Assembly: GCA_024811115.1 (NCBI GenBank)
Contig: JAKOGH010000768.1
Location: 62,001-126,000, forward strand
Direction: 5' to 3'
DNA: 64,000 nucleotides
From: Terana coerulea
Taxonomy: Eukaryota; Basidiomycota; Agaricomycetes; Polyporales; Phanerochaetaceae
Of this stretch, positions 49,550 to 61,333 are shown in pieces. A program made the translations under genes and the position numbers. A model generated the notes under the pieces. That model worked only from the letters and a program-made list of their open reading frames with translations. It was not told the DNA's origin and made no database searches. Position 1 is the first letter of the stretch. Each line of letters starts with the position of its first letter.

Positions 49550-50873
49550 TGAGGACCCACAATGCCGGCCTTGGAGAACTTGGTGCCGCCCTACTGAGAC
49601 GAGGTGTACTGGCGCAACAAACAGCCCTATTTAGCCTCTCAGCGGGTACATTCTACGTCCTCGGTACCAACCTAACTGGACACCATCCTGGGAAGAAGAT
49701 CCCGACCAAGATCCAAATGGACAGCGAGGACTTTTGGAGTAAACCAGTATGTGTCTCCATTGGGTACAGGTAAACAACCTATTGATGAGCTGCCATCGAC
49801 AAAGTACTCAAACATCATCGATGCGACACGGGCTGTGGATCATAGACTCGTCTGCATTAAAAAGGTCTCCTCTCAAACACAGGAGATAGAACTTGCTACT
49901 CTGTTCTCTCAATTGAGCCTCCGCGATAACCCACAGAACCACTGCATACCCATCCTCGACACGTTTCCCGATGACGAAAATGAGGATGTCACGTACCTAG
50001 TCATGCCATTCCTACGGCCATTAGATGATCCCTTTTGAGCTGGTAAACGACGTTTTAGAGTTTGCAGATCAGGTGATGGAGGTACACAAACAGCATGTTA
50101 ACCTTCCTTCCTGTTAACCGACGCATTTGACAAGGGCCTGGCCTTCATGCACAAACAGTTCGTTGCACATCGGTACGTCTGCTTGCTTGTGTCGACAGCG
50201 GCCGTCCAGCTGACATTCAACAGGGACTGCGCACGGAGCAATATAGTTATGGATGCTGACTCTATGTATCTGAAAGGCTTCCATCCCGTGATGCAAGACC
50301 AGCTTCCTGACTTCTACAGCAACGCATGGCCATACTCGCGATTAGGGCGCACCGTCGCCAGTCAGATACTACTTCGCATACTTTGGATTATCATTGAAAT
50401 TTTCTCCCACGCTCCCAAACAAACGATAGAGGTCATTGGGGCTGACCGTGAGGTTCCAGAGTTGTCAGACATCACGCCCGTATGATCCTTTCAAGGTCGA
50501 CATCTTTATCCTAGGCAACCTCTTGCGGCGGCAAATCTATGACGTAAGTACAGCAAATGCTTCTCCGTTTTACACTTCGACTCATGTGGAGTTAGCGATG
50601 GTTTCGTCTTCAATTCCTTCGTCCTATCATCACTTCAATGACTGCCAAGGACCCTGCAGCTCGGCCTAGTGTAGAGGGCGCACTACAGCAGTGGCAACAT
50701 ATTAGGAAGCATGTGTCCATACTCCAGCGCTTTTGCCGACTACGTGGCAGGGATGAGAGCGTCATGACTACCGTTGTCTTCGATGTGCTCTCCCTGTTCA
50801 AAGTCAGTTTTATTCTAGCCAGACGTTTCGTGGGCTGGTCCTCGGAATGGCTTACTTTGGTGTTTGGGTGTTA
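49550..50873 (+). pseudogene. P5: decayed HRDC-type kinase-like gene
   Basis: Exon 1 needs at least three frame changes to follow the family N-motif (DEVYWRNKQPYLAS, then GYILRPRYQPNWTPSW, then DSEDFW). Exon 2 is good (IIDATRAVDHRLVCIKKV, NHCIPILDTF, YLVMPFLRP) until a two-base loss gives a TGA near 50036. The catalytic loop AHRDCARSN is intact and split by the conserved intron. After another shift the metal site reads YFAYFGLS, with tyrosine in place of the DFG aspartate, then a stop. The tail (DVLSLFKVSFILARRFVGW) survives. Frame breaks plus loss of the metal-binding aspartate mean it is dead. Confidence 0.82.
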
Positions 50874-53559
50874 AAGACTTAATTGGGTGTACCTCTGGAT
50901 GTTCTGCTCAAGCTCCACTTGAGATTTACGGTCCTCTCATAGCCTCGGTTGTTGTACTGGACTGTTGTTCACACAAACTACTCCGTTGTCATACGTAGCC
51001 TGTCGCGTCGGACATTGCTATGGATCTGAATTTTCATGTTCGGGGTATAGAACCATTGAGATCCAGGATACAGTCAAGTGACTAGGTTTCTAGGTTATTA
51101 CCCGCGTCCAGGCCGCCATTCTTGAGTGTTGCTCTGCGGCGTTCAAGATGTCACACTACATCGCCATGGTAGTCTTTTTGTTGGTACAAAACGTTTTAGT
51201 ACATATTAACTACTACTTGTCTGCGCTGGAAACCATGGGAAGACCGTATCAAACTCTACCACAGCGCGGAGCGGAGCCTGCTTCGGCGCCGGATGGCACA
51301 AATCATACACTTCCAAGAAGATTCCGGCGTGGCACAGGTCCTTGGCTCACAGCCATATCACAAGTCGTTCGGTGTTCTGGAAGCGGTTATTCCCTTGAGT
51401 TGGAAGTCCAACCAGTCACTTGATCCTAAAACGAGATGGGAATGCTGTCGATGAAGAATTTAGGGGTGGACTCACTGTTCGCAATACCTCTGGAGTTCTA
51501 GCACAATAAATGGCTCTCGAGCAGCGCCTTATGGTTCCGGGCACTCTGGGGTCCCATAGCAATGATTTCCCAGCTCTCGGACGTAGTTGACCTGGACCAG
51601 GAATCGAGATTCGAAGTTCTCAGCTCGCGGGCCGTGAGTAATGCGGTCTCGTGGCTCCAACGGTGGCGATACAGTACCAGTGCGACCTGCGTAGTAAAAG
51701 ACCACATTTGGCTCAGGCCTAACCACAGCATGCGGCAGTACATACGAGGTAGAGAGCAGCAGTGAAAGTCATGGGGCCGGGGGCACTGTGATTCAAAGAG
51801 GCAAGGCGCGTAGCATGTCTTTAGGCGGTGAAGGTTCCTGTGTGAAATGATACGCTGTCTTAGTATAGCAGTGAGCGCGATCTACGACAATGCTTCCGGG
51901 ACCCGGGCTCACGGTCCTATAGAGGGAATCAGCAATGCTCATATCAATGGAAGAGCAGCACCGGATGATACCGCGGGACGCCATAATCCAACGCTGTTGT
52001 GAGGTGACAGAAGCCGTATAGGTGTCCTCATGTTGAGCCTGGAAACCGTCAGACGGCGCTACAGCAACATTCAGTTCTAACCGTGAATGCTGCTGCTGTC
52101 AGAGCAGTCATAGGCTTCAGCCTTCTTTCTCTCACGGTAAATGTGGTGCGCCTATCACGGAGTGATTACAATCGATGTCCATCTGAGAGAGTTCTAGTGA
52201 CATACCATTCATCATCAAATGCCGTTAAGCTAGCAGTCCCAGGACACCCGCAGTAGGCCTATGTGCGGCAAGATGACTAGACGATACGTCGGCCTTCGGA
52301 AGGATGAAACGCTCAAAATCTCAGCGGAGCAAGAGTTACCCACACTGGTATCCAGATAACATGCTGAGGCTTTCGCGCCTGATGAGCAGACCAACCCAAC
52401 AATGTGCATGAGTACGCTGCGGCAGCGTACAGGGCGACAAACAGCCACGTCACAGCCGCTGTAGCGTTGACTTGGAGGTATTGAGACTCAAAGGGAATAA
52501 CTGCAAATAGCCTCATCCGTGTATACGTCCCGAGAACGGTCAAGGGGCCGAACGGAGATGAACACATTTCATGGACGGACGGCAGAAGCCCATGCCACAG
52601 GTTCAGCGTACGGTCTATAGTGTGTCCGGTACATGAGTCCTGAATATGACGTCCAGCCCCGTACCCACCTGAATATCCAGACAGACAGACAGACTACACA
52701 ATGACCGCACCTATCATATCTGTCAGATGGCGTCGTGACCTTGTGATAGAACAAGACAAAAGCGAACAAGCACTGGCGTTGACGTTCGCGAAGGGCACAC
52801 AATAGCCGAGACTTGCAACGGTAAATTCATGTAAATAAAGTGAATGTGGGCTTCATACGCACGCTTCCGCTCTGAGGAAGCGTGCACCGAAGGCGACAGC
52901 CCCTGACAACGGCGGTCTAAGACTCTCGAGGACATCCTCGGCTCACGGCACGAACACTGATTCTGAAATTGGTGTAGCCGTTGACTTGCCAAGTTATGAG
53001 TGTGAACGCTCCAGCGACCACATACCAGCGAATCTACAAGGTGAGTATGTATTATTGCCAACAGAGCCGAACGGCTCACCTGTAATTTACCTGTAGTGCA
53101 TAGCCGCCTCAGGCAAGAGGCGAGCGAAAGTCAAGCGCCTGACACTGACCTCCCTTTACGATTAAATCCTCCATAGCTCCTCGATGGCGCGTCCGTTTGT
53201 CGTAAAAATTACATGACCGTGTTTGCAAGTAGCATAAAGGGTACGTTATGTATAGCAGAATTACAAAAATTGTAATGCTTGAGCCTGTAGAAGCCAAATA
53301 CCCACAACTGCTCCACACATCAAAGTTTTCTGTCCAAATTAGGAAAAGAAGTTTTACGAATAACTCGTCGAGGTCTCTCATTATACCCATAATTTTGTCA
53401 GATTCAGATAGCCAGACATCGATAATAGATACCTTTGTGAAGTTCCGAAGGCGAACGGATGAGAACTCAATGAGCTACATTCCCACAAAGTTGGTGTCTC
53501 TACGCGCGCTTAATAGGTCAGTGTCCCCGATTCAGATCTTGCACGCCTCTTGGCCTCAG
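50874..53559. other. 2.7 kb without a recognised gene, up to the copia element
   Basis: Minus-strand frames at 52313-52567 contain a hydrophobic run (AAVTWLFVALYAAAAYSCTL) that could be one membrane helix, but no full membrane-protein exon chain can be built. The GC-rich word CCCGGGCTCACGG occurs at 51902. Otherwise featureless. Confidence 0.35.
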
Positions 53560-54018
53560 TGTCGAAGTTGGAGACTGAGTGCAGGCGCACAGGCATGCAC
53601 GCGCGCGTTGCGCATAGACGCCCTAGCGCATTGGGCGCATCAGCGCCACAAGGTCTATTGATTCCCTAGTACGGACTTGTTTCGTTTACCCCCTGACTCG
53701 CTCTCTGTCCCTGTCCCTTAATTTCTAGGCTTGCTACGAGCAACTGATCACTCTCTTATATACTCACTTTCTCCTTTCGAGCACCCTCAGAGACTTTTCC
53801 TTGCTCTGAGCGTGCGTAGCCCTTGTTCTCACGAACACGTCATGTACTCACATACCACTGTAGTTCGGACTGACTGTCCATTTGTTAGGTGAATACATAC
53901 CACAGAGACTTTCCCTTACTCTGAGCTTCGGACTGACTGTCCGTTTGTTAGCTTCATGCGCGTCCGCCTTCGCGAGCCGGACCCTTGCGAACTTGGATAT
54001 CAGCGCATATCTTCGTTA
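53560..54018 (+). repeat. 5' LTR of the copia element
   Basis: Starts TGTCGAAGTTGGAGACTG and ends near ATCTTCGTTA, just before the primer site. It contains TTATATACTCA, a likely TATA region, and the direct repeats CGGACTGACTGTCC within its right half. It aligns along its length with 63504-63956. Confidence 0.9.
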
Positions 54019-54031
54019 GGTTATGAGCCCC
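54019..54031 (+). promoter_or_regulatory. Primer-binding site for an initiator tRNA-Met half molecule
   Basis: GGTTATGAGCCCC directly follows the LTR. It is complementary to the anticodon arm of eukaryotic initiator tRNA-Met (GGGCTCATAACC). Drosophila copia and relatives prime this way, with a tRNA cut in the anticodon loop. Confidence 0.75.
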
Positions 54032-56023
54032 AAGAGGTTTTCACATCGACGTCTACTCGCTTCACCTGGTGGTCTCTCACACACTCCTTTCGTTCCCACC
54101 CCCTCCGGGCGATGTCCAGTCGCTACACCGGCTTGCAGCATCCCTGTGACAACACCTCGCACGTCTTCAACAAGACCGACGTCACCAATCGTTGGTACAA
54201 TCCAGACCCCAAACTCGATGTTCATTGGATCGCCTGCATCAGGAAACGCCTAAACATCCGTAGTTCTGGGTGTTCTACACTGGAGTTTGTAGCGTGGGTA
54301 GTGATGGCGCGTGGTGCCGTAGATCTCCATAGTGCTGTGTAGCTGTGTTACTGAAGTATGTAGCAACATGTAATAACTGTAGCATAGGTTACTATACAGT
54401 GATGAATTCCCGCAAGTGTCTAAAAATCGTGGAGTTTGTAAGTTATCAACTGGACACTCACCTTGTCTGTGAGGAGATGCGCACATAGCTTGTAGGCCCC
54501 TCATGGTGCACTATATTGCGAACTGACTGTACGAGCCGAGGTGCTATCAAAATGTGAGAGAAGCAGCAGGAAAAATGGTGAGCGCATGAGGGGAAGGATG
54601 GTGGTACATCTACACAAGCGGGATGTCGACGTTGTACAACGCTGAGCTTGTGTCGAATACCAGAGCTGGCTAAATCCCAGCGCTTGAGTGGGACATTCAT
54701 GCAGAACGAGTACTTAGAAGCCTGCTCTAAATCTTGTCTCAGCTGGGAGCGCCGTCGTCAGTTGCTGTCTGCTTCATTTCCTGCCTCCTACCACCATGCA
54801 TGCCCGGTGTTGCTCACACTGTCCCTCCTGCCAACAACATTCCCTAAATCGGATCGCTGTTGTCACTTAATGTAAGCTCGGCACACTACTTGTTCAAGAG
54901 CATCCCTTTGACCCCTGCAGGCTTGTTGCTTTGACAACACGCTGCTCAGAGCGCGACACGGCTGGGGCATGCTAGAGGACCTCGGAGTATGACCTTCTCG
55001 GTGAGCCTCCCTTTGGTGCCCATTGTGTTGCTAACTAACATCAGCTTGTTCTTTTGGTGCTCTGTGATAGATAAACATATACCTTGAAACTGCAGCACTG
55101 ACGCGCCCAATCGCATTGGCCAGGTTGAGCGCAGCAGGTGCATTGACGCGGGTCCGCCGCCACTTAAGTTGAAAGACGTACTCAAGGTGCGCTCCCGTGT
55201 CCACACTGACACCCCACTAACTGATGGACGGTGTGCGCAGATCCCATCGCTGACATCAAAGTGCCGCCTCAGCACTGAGAACCTCCTCTCGCCATTGCTG
55301 TCCTTCATGCACGCTGTTTGCGAAGCTGTCGCCGAGCATGCCTACGGATGGCGTGCAGCTCTGCCCGCGGGCGCTGCCATTTGGAAACATGTCTATGTCC
55401 TTGACGTCCCTTGCCTCACTCTCCTGCAGAGCTAACTTGGTGGCGAGCCCACACCAGACCGCTGCAATGCAATCATGTGGAGCTTGGGCAGTTGTAGCCA
55501 AGTTGCACATAGCTATAGAGGTATTGATGTACCTCATGTATGTAAATCATGTGTATGTACTGCCTTAGATACTGGGAATACAAATTTTTGAATATTATCC
55601 ATACTGCTGGACTGTTCTAAGTGTGAATCAGTGCTGAATTATGGCCACTACATGTGACTACAGCTCATATACAGACCACTACACAGGCATCAGCCACCAC
55701 TACAGAGGTCTACGGTGCTTCCAGCTAGTACTACGGGCGCTCTACAAACCAGGGACCTAGCTACCATACTACCATCTCTACACACATGTTGTAGACCTTC
55801 GTAGCCAAGTAAAGTTTTCCTGATGTGCCCGGGAGCAACCTTGCCCCAACCGCGAAAACCGTCCTCTCAGTGCCTGTGACGAACCCTGGGCCGCTCCCAT
55901 CACTCCAGAACAGGTCCACCGGATCGCACAGCAACGTGCTTCTCTTCCGAGCCCTACGCCGTCTTCATCCTCTCAATCAAACCCAGCCCCTGTCCTACGC
56001 ACTCACGCCCCCCTTCCGTCGAC
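54032..56023 (+). other. Long leader of the copia element, perhaps with its own insertion
   Basis: The leader is about 2 kb, long for copia. Proline/threonine-rich frames near both ends (54032-54250 and 55825-56020) could be one leader or gag N-terminus split by foreign DNA at about 54260-55815. That middle part is non-coding and rich in GTAG words. Its ends carry loosely inverted subterminal copies (GTGCCGTAGATCTCC near 54313 against the reverse of GGTCTACGGTGC near 55707). Terminal repeats are not clean. Confidence 0.4.
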
Positions 56024-56614
56024 ATGCCGAGCGCTGCCGATACCATCCAGAAGCTGCTCGTCCGTTCCTTTGCTGAAGGCGGACGGAACGAACTATTGGA
56101 CGTGGATCCAGCGGGTCAACTTTGCTGCGCTTGGCTCAGCGTTGAAGACTCTGCTGACCGATGCCGTTGTCCCTCGCGAACAAGGGAGGCTGAGGGGAAT
56201 GCTTTGCTGGCAGCACTCGTCAGCAAGCTTCCTGATTCGATTTTCATGAACATCGCATCCACGGTGAAGGTTCCGAAGGACGTCATCTCAGCAATGAAGG
56301 TCCGCTTTGGGCAGTCCACCACCACTTCTGAGGCAAACACTCAGAAGCGCTTGTTTTCGCTGACCTGCGAAAATGACAAGAAGATGCAAGAGCACCTCGA
56401 TTGCCTCATTCAGCTGAAGGAGGAGATCGCGGAGGCTGGCATCACTTTTGAGGATAGGACCTTCACGGACGCTCTCATCTCATTTGTCCCCACATCCTTC
56501 AAACATATCGTCACTGCCTATGAAGCCGCCATCACCATTTACAACTCCCAGAACACTATCACCCCTCGCACTGTCCTTTCCACAGAGCTCATGCCGCTGC
56601 GTGCTGAAGCTTAG
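56024..56614 (+). pseudogene. Copia gag (capsid-like) frame
   Basis: 196 codons from an ATG: MPSAADTIQKLLVRSF, then LVSKLPDSIFMNIAS, LFSLTCENDKKMQEHLDCLI and SFVPTSFKHIVTAYEA. This is the usual copia gag (UBN2-type) layout. The frame stops at 56614, and the basic linker plus zinc knuckle (CFKCSGKGTG) continues in another frame (56620-56800); the knuckle lacks its expected histidine. Gag would package the element RNA. Confidence 0.75.
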
Positions 56615-59600
56615 TCTCGCTTCAACTGTCGCTCGCTCGAGCTCTAAGCCGAAGGATGAAGCCTCCATCGTGGTGGATTTCCAATGGAAGGCCAAGGGCA
56701 AGGGCAAGGGTCAGCGGGGAGGGAAGTCGAATGGCAGAGAAGGTGCGACATCGTCGTCATCTGACAATAACGTTACTTGCTTCAAGTGCTCTGGGAAGGG
56801 CACTGGGCTAATGTATGCCCGTCAAGAAGAAGAAGTACTCGGAGAGTGCGCATTCTGCGCAAGGGAACTCTTCAACGTCGTCTCGGACGACACCTGCTGC
56901 GAAGTCTTTGCCAGCAGCCTCTGCGAAGATAGCCGAAGTCTACGACGAGGGCTGGGCCGCCGCCAACGAGTTTATTGACGATACACTTACCTTGACGTAT
57001 AACACTGTGGTCGAAATCTACGACTCCGGCGCTACGAATCATATGTCCCCCTTTTGGCATATGCTGTCAAATTTTCGCGAAATTCCCGAGTGCTCTGTGC
57101 GCGCTGCAGGCAAGATGTCTTTCTCTGCCTGTGGTCTGAGTGACATGAAGATCGTAGCTCCGAAGGGCGATGCCTTTGTTGAAATCCTTCTCAAGGACGT
57201 ACTATACGCCCCCTGACATGTCTGCCACCCTCGTCTCCCTTGGTCGTTTCGACGATGCCGGTCTCATCATGCGTATTGGTGACAGCCACTGTTAAGTCAC
57301 TCTGACGTTCTGGTGCAGTGATCTGTTCGATCCCGAAGGTCCGAGGCCTCTACCGCGTCTACCACGATGAGGGCAAACTCTGCAGCCGTCTTGCTGCAGG
57401 TTTTGCTTATGGAGCTGCACTAGCGTCTCGGGCACACCTCTTTCGCATATTTGCGAAAGATGATCAAGGCGGGCTCTTTTGCAGGTATCGAGGGCGATTC
57501 CGAGCAGCAGCTTGAAGGGGAGTGTACTGTCTGCATGCGTGCTAAGGCAGTGCGCAAGCCTATTGCTTCACATCGTTCCTCTCCACACTGCAAGAACTTT
57601 GGCGACCGCATCCACATAGACGTCTGGGGTCCTGCCCTGTTCAGACGACTAGCCACTGCCGGTACTCGCTCACCATGCTCAATGACACCACGCTCTGGCT
57701 CAAGCAGCCTTTACTTTGCACCAAGGATGAAGCCTTCGTGAAGTACGTCGGCTACGAGGCCCGTCTTTACATGCAGCATGGCGTGAAGATCAAGGCTGTC
57801 CAGTCAGACCACAGTGACGAGTTTACTGGGACCGACTTCCTCGACCATCTCACGCGTCAAGGTACAGTCCAGCGGCTTACGGTGCATGACACGCCTCAGC
57901 ATAATGGCTCCGCCGAGCGAACTCATGATACCATCCTAAACATTGTCCGCGCCTCCTTATCTCATCAGGCTTGTCTCGCACACTCTGAGGCGAGGCTATG
58001 CAGCATGCCGTTTGGCTTTTCAATTGTACTCCCCATTCTGGGATCGATTTCGCTACGCCCTTCGAGCGCCGGCCGGGAAGAAGCCCAACCTGCCCGACAC
58101 GCATCTCTTTGGGTCAATATGCTTCGTCAAGCTCAAGGACGCGAGCAAGATCGATGCGTGTGCAGTCGAGTGCCGTTGGCTTAGCTTCGATTCGACATCA
58201 AATGGCTATCGTGTCTACTGGCCGTCTCAGCGCAAGATCTCAGTCGAGCGCGATGTCACCTTCTCGTCTCAGGAGGTTCCACTCTTTGAGGGGGAGGATT
58301 ACAGTCTTGACAATGTCCACGGGATGATGCACGCGACAATATTTCAGTCAAGGAGCAGAACTCTGATAACGATGACACCCTCAGCCTTCGCCTGAATCCT
58401 TTGACCCTTCCCCACCCCTTCGCCGCTCAGCGAGAATTCGCACTCTGCAGGGTGGTACAGCGATCTCTGGCGATGAAGTCAACGAGGATGTTTATGTCCT
58501 GGAGGCGAACCTTGAAGCAGCTCACTCTGAGATGCTAGGTCTCGATCCCGAACACACCAGGAAGCTCTTCGTGGTCAGTACGCACCTCAGCGGCAGGACG
58601 CTATAGATGACGAGGTCTCTCGACTCCTGTCTTGCGATTCCTGGGAGTACGCTGATCCTCCTGATGGCGCTGAATGTCATTGGCTCTCGCTGGGTCTACA
58701 AGGCAAAGCTCGATGCACTGAGCGCTATCTCAGCCTTCCGGCGCACGTCTGGTTGCACAAGGATTCACTCAAGTCGAGGGAATCAACTTCTTCTCAGACA
58801 ATACCTTTGCTCCGGTGGCGAAGATGTCTTCGAAGTGTGCGAATGCAGCTTTGGCCGCTCGACTCAGTTACTTCTTAGGCCAGAAAGACATCTGTTCGGC
58901 TTTCCTCTATGGGCGACTGAAGCCCGATGAGATCATCTACATGCATTCGCCGCCGGCTGTGACCCTCAAAGGCATCAGGCCTGGTCAAGTCCTTTGTCTC
59001 AAGGTTGCGCTCTATGGGTTGAAGCAGGCAGGCTGACGCTGGGCTTTGGTCCTTCGGCGGGATTATGGCCAACTGCGGTCTTACTCGCTCTAAGCACGAT
59101 CACGCTGTATTCTTTCGGCACCTTCCTGGCGGACATATCGCCATCATCTCTGCCCACATTGACAACCTCACTCTCATTGCTCCAGAGGCAAAGATTCTCC
59201 AGCACATGAGCAACAAGATCGACTCGCACATTCAGGCTGACGTCACTCGAGGATCTTCGCTGGCTGCTTGGTATGGCCATCACTCGTGACCTTGAGAAGC
59301 GTACAATTTTGTTCTCTCAACATGCTTACATCGACCAGATTATCAGTCGGTATGGTTTCGAGGGCATTAAGCGGCTCGCTATCCCAAATGGACCCACATG
59401 TGCAGTTGTCCAAGGATGACTGTGCATCCACCCCGGAGGAGGTTGCCGCCATGCGTCATAAGCCCTATCGTCAGGCACTTGGCGCTTCATGTATGCCGCA
59501 GTCGCTACTCGACCCGACATCTCGTGACGCTGTCTCTCAGCTCGCGCGCTACTCGGAGAACCCGGGTATGCACCACTAGAACCAGCTCCGTCGCGTCTAC

Positions 59601-59852
59601 GCGCACCTCAAGGGCACGCGCGACTTCGCTCTCACTCTTGGAAGCGATAGCAGCGAGCCCTTGGTTGGCTACTCTGACGCCAACGGTATGAGTACCAAAG
59701 GACATCAGGCCATCTCGGGCTATGCTTTCCTCATCAGCGGTGCCGTTTTCTGGTTGTCGAAACGACAGGAAATTGTGGCACAGTCGACTTCTGAGGCCGA
59801 GTATATCACTCTCGCATATGCTGCGAAGGAGGCGCTCTGGCTGCGCACATCT
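56615..59852 (+). pseudogene. Copia pol: protease, integrase, reverse transcriptase, start of RNase H
   Basis: Protease active site IYDSGATNHMSP is near 57020. Integrase has CTVCMRAK of the zinc region, first acidic residue in IHIDVWGPA, second in VQSDHSDEFTG, and the glutamate in TPQHNGSAERTHDTI. Reverse transcriptase has VIGSRWVYKAKL, QKDICSAFLYGRLKPDEI and ALYGLKQAG; the YVDD box is changed to AHIDNLTLI, so the second catalytic aspartate is lost. RNase H starts at SDANGMSTKGHQAISGYAFL and AQSTSEAEYITLAYAAKEAL, then is cut by the insert at 59853. At least six frame changes occur, so it cannot make a working polyprotein. Confidence 0.85.
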
Positions 59853-60555
59853 GGAAAAACCCCTCCTTCTAATCTGTGGTTTATACTTCTTTTAGTGCTA
59901 AGTTGTTTATTATGCTCTTTTCTACTTTTTGTGAAAATGCTTTTTTAAAATATAGCTCATTTAGCTAATTTACCTCTATTAGCTTGCTAAACAGTTTTTT
60001 GCCTTTTAACATTCTAACCCACTATTTGTTAGTGGCTTTTTATCACCTAACTGACTTTTCATCACTTACCAATGCCTTATTACATGCTTTCATTAGCTTA
60101 TTTACTAAGTTTCTTTTGCCTAATTTCTCACTATTTCATGTTTTATCAATAGTTTATCATTATCTTCTTACTTATTTGCTTGTTATTTGTGCTACATTTA
60201 CGACATTACTTAGAGCTTATGACACTTATTTTGCTATTGCTTTTATTTATTATTAAACCCTTATTATTATATTGTTTTCAGCTAATTTAGTTCTTTCCCT
60301 CGCTTTTTTGCTAATCAGCTAATATACATACTTATACCATTACACTTTTAGAGGTAATACAGCTCTATATAACTGCCAAAAAGGAGCTGCTTATGTTTGG
60401 ATTGTCTATTTTTTAAATATAACAGCCACAATTGAACAACAAGTTGTAATCACTTTTAAATATTATAACAGCTCTAAAAGAGTGACTGATCCATTCTGTA
60501 TGTTTTTGTTAATGGGTTGGGCTAAAAGGACAATTATAAAACATAAACACAATGC

Positions 60556-60632
60556 ACACACATGGACTCGAACCCAGAACCACCTCAGTTAACTCACCCA
60601 AAAGGTTAACAACTGCGCCATAGTGGCTTGAT
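60556..60632 (-). repeat. tRNA-like pol III module inside the insert
   Basis: On the minus strand an A box TGGCGCAGTTGTTAACC (60604-60620) precedes a B box GGTTCGAGTCC (60564-60574). Stems pair poorly, so it is not counted as a tRNA gene. It has the same arrangement as 37545-37633. Confidence 0.6.
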
Positions 60633-61039
60633 TTTGTTCTTTCACACATCATTTATGACCTACCAGGCCTGTTAAGCGCCTCAACGTCTCCTGAAGCCTT
60701 CGCGTTTGGCATCACCTTCATCTAGTCTCCTAGGCAGAGTAGACAGACTCAGATATGACGGACGGTCGTCTGTCTGGCATCTGCTTTTTCAACTGGGGTT
60801 TTAGGCACTAGTCCGCTATCAGCCGACATGCCGCTTACTCAGAGGCCAAGCAAGACCAAATAACGCGATGTTCAACGCGTAGAGGACCATGCAACATCAC
60901 ACTGCACTCGCGTTCTGTGTGCCTACTTGCACACAGATATTTTCACAATAACACATACCCTCTGGAACTTACCAAAGGGATAATAATCGCCACTCGCTTC
61001 ACTGTGCCTAGTAGTGATAGCCAGGGGTTTGCAAACTCT

Positions 61040-61333
61040 CGGAGGGTTAAGGGTAAGGGTTGGGAAAAGTTAACCCTTGTCTGGCAGGGGTTTCCATTCA
61101 AATAGCAGATGTGTTGCTAGATAGAGCTGCAAGTGTTGTGAGTGCTTTCTATATTAATGCAAACTACTCAAATAGAAGGCTGACATTATGATTAAATGAA
61201 AAAGCACTCAAAGCACCATTTTCTGCCCATTTTGGCAAGGGTTTGAAGGTAACCCCAACCCTTACCCTTCATGAGGGTAAGGGTTTTGAAGGTAAGGGTA
61301 AGGGTTAGCCTCTAAGCATGGAGGGTTTACCCT
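61040..61333 (+). repeat. Telomere-like GGGTAAGGGTT repeats with a hairpin
   Basis: GGGTTAAGGGTAAGGGTT-type runs occur at 61044-61062 and 61274-61307, with the complementary AACCCTTACCCT at 61257-61268. The latter forms a hairpin with 61274-61285 (12 base pairs, five-base loop TCATG). The unit resembles but is not identical to TTAGGG. Confidence 0.65.

Noticed and set aside
52230..53079. Fungal seven-helix membrane protein (DUF6533/DUF6534 type)
   Set aside because: One hydrophobic run was suggestive, but the other helices and splice chain could not be found in any frame.
53560..54018. 5' LTR taken as an independent solo LTR
   Set aside because: A primer site follows it directly and a matching LTR with purine tract closes the element at 63.5-64.0 kb in the same orientation.
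59984..60256. AT-rich open frame of 90 codons with hydrophobic residues
   Set aside because: Leu/Phe/Tyr-rich composition follows from T-rich DNA inside a non-coding insert; no membrane-protein family is recognisable.
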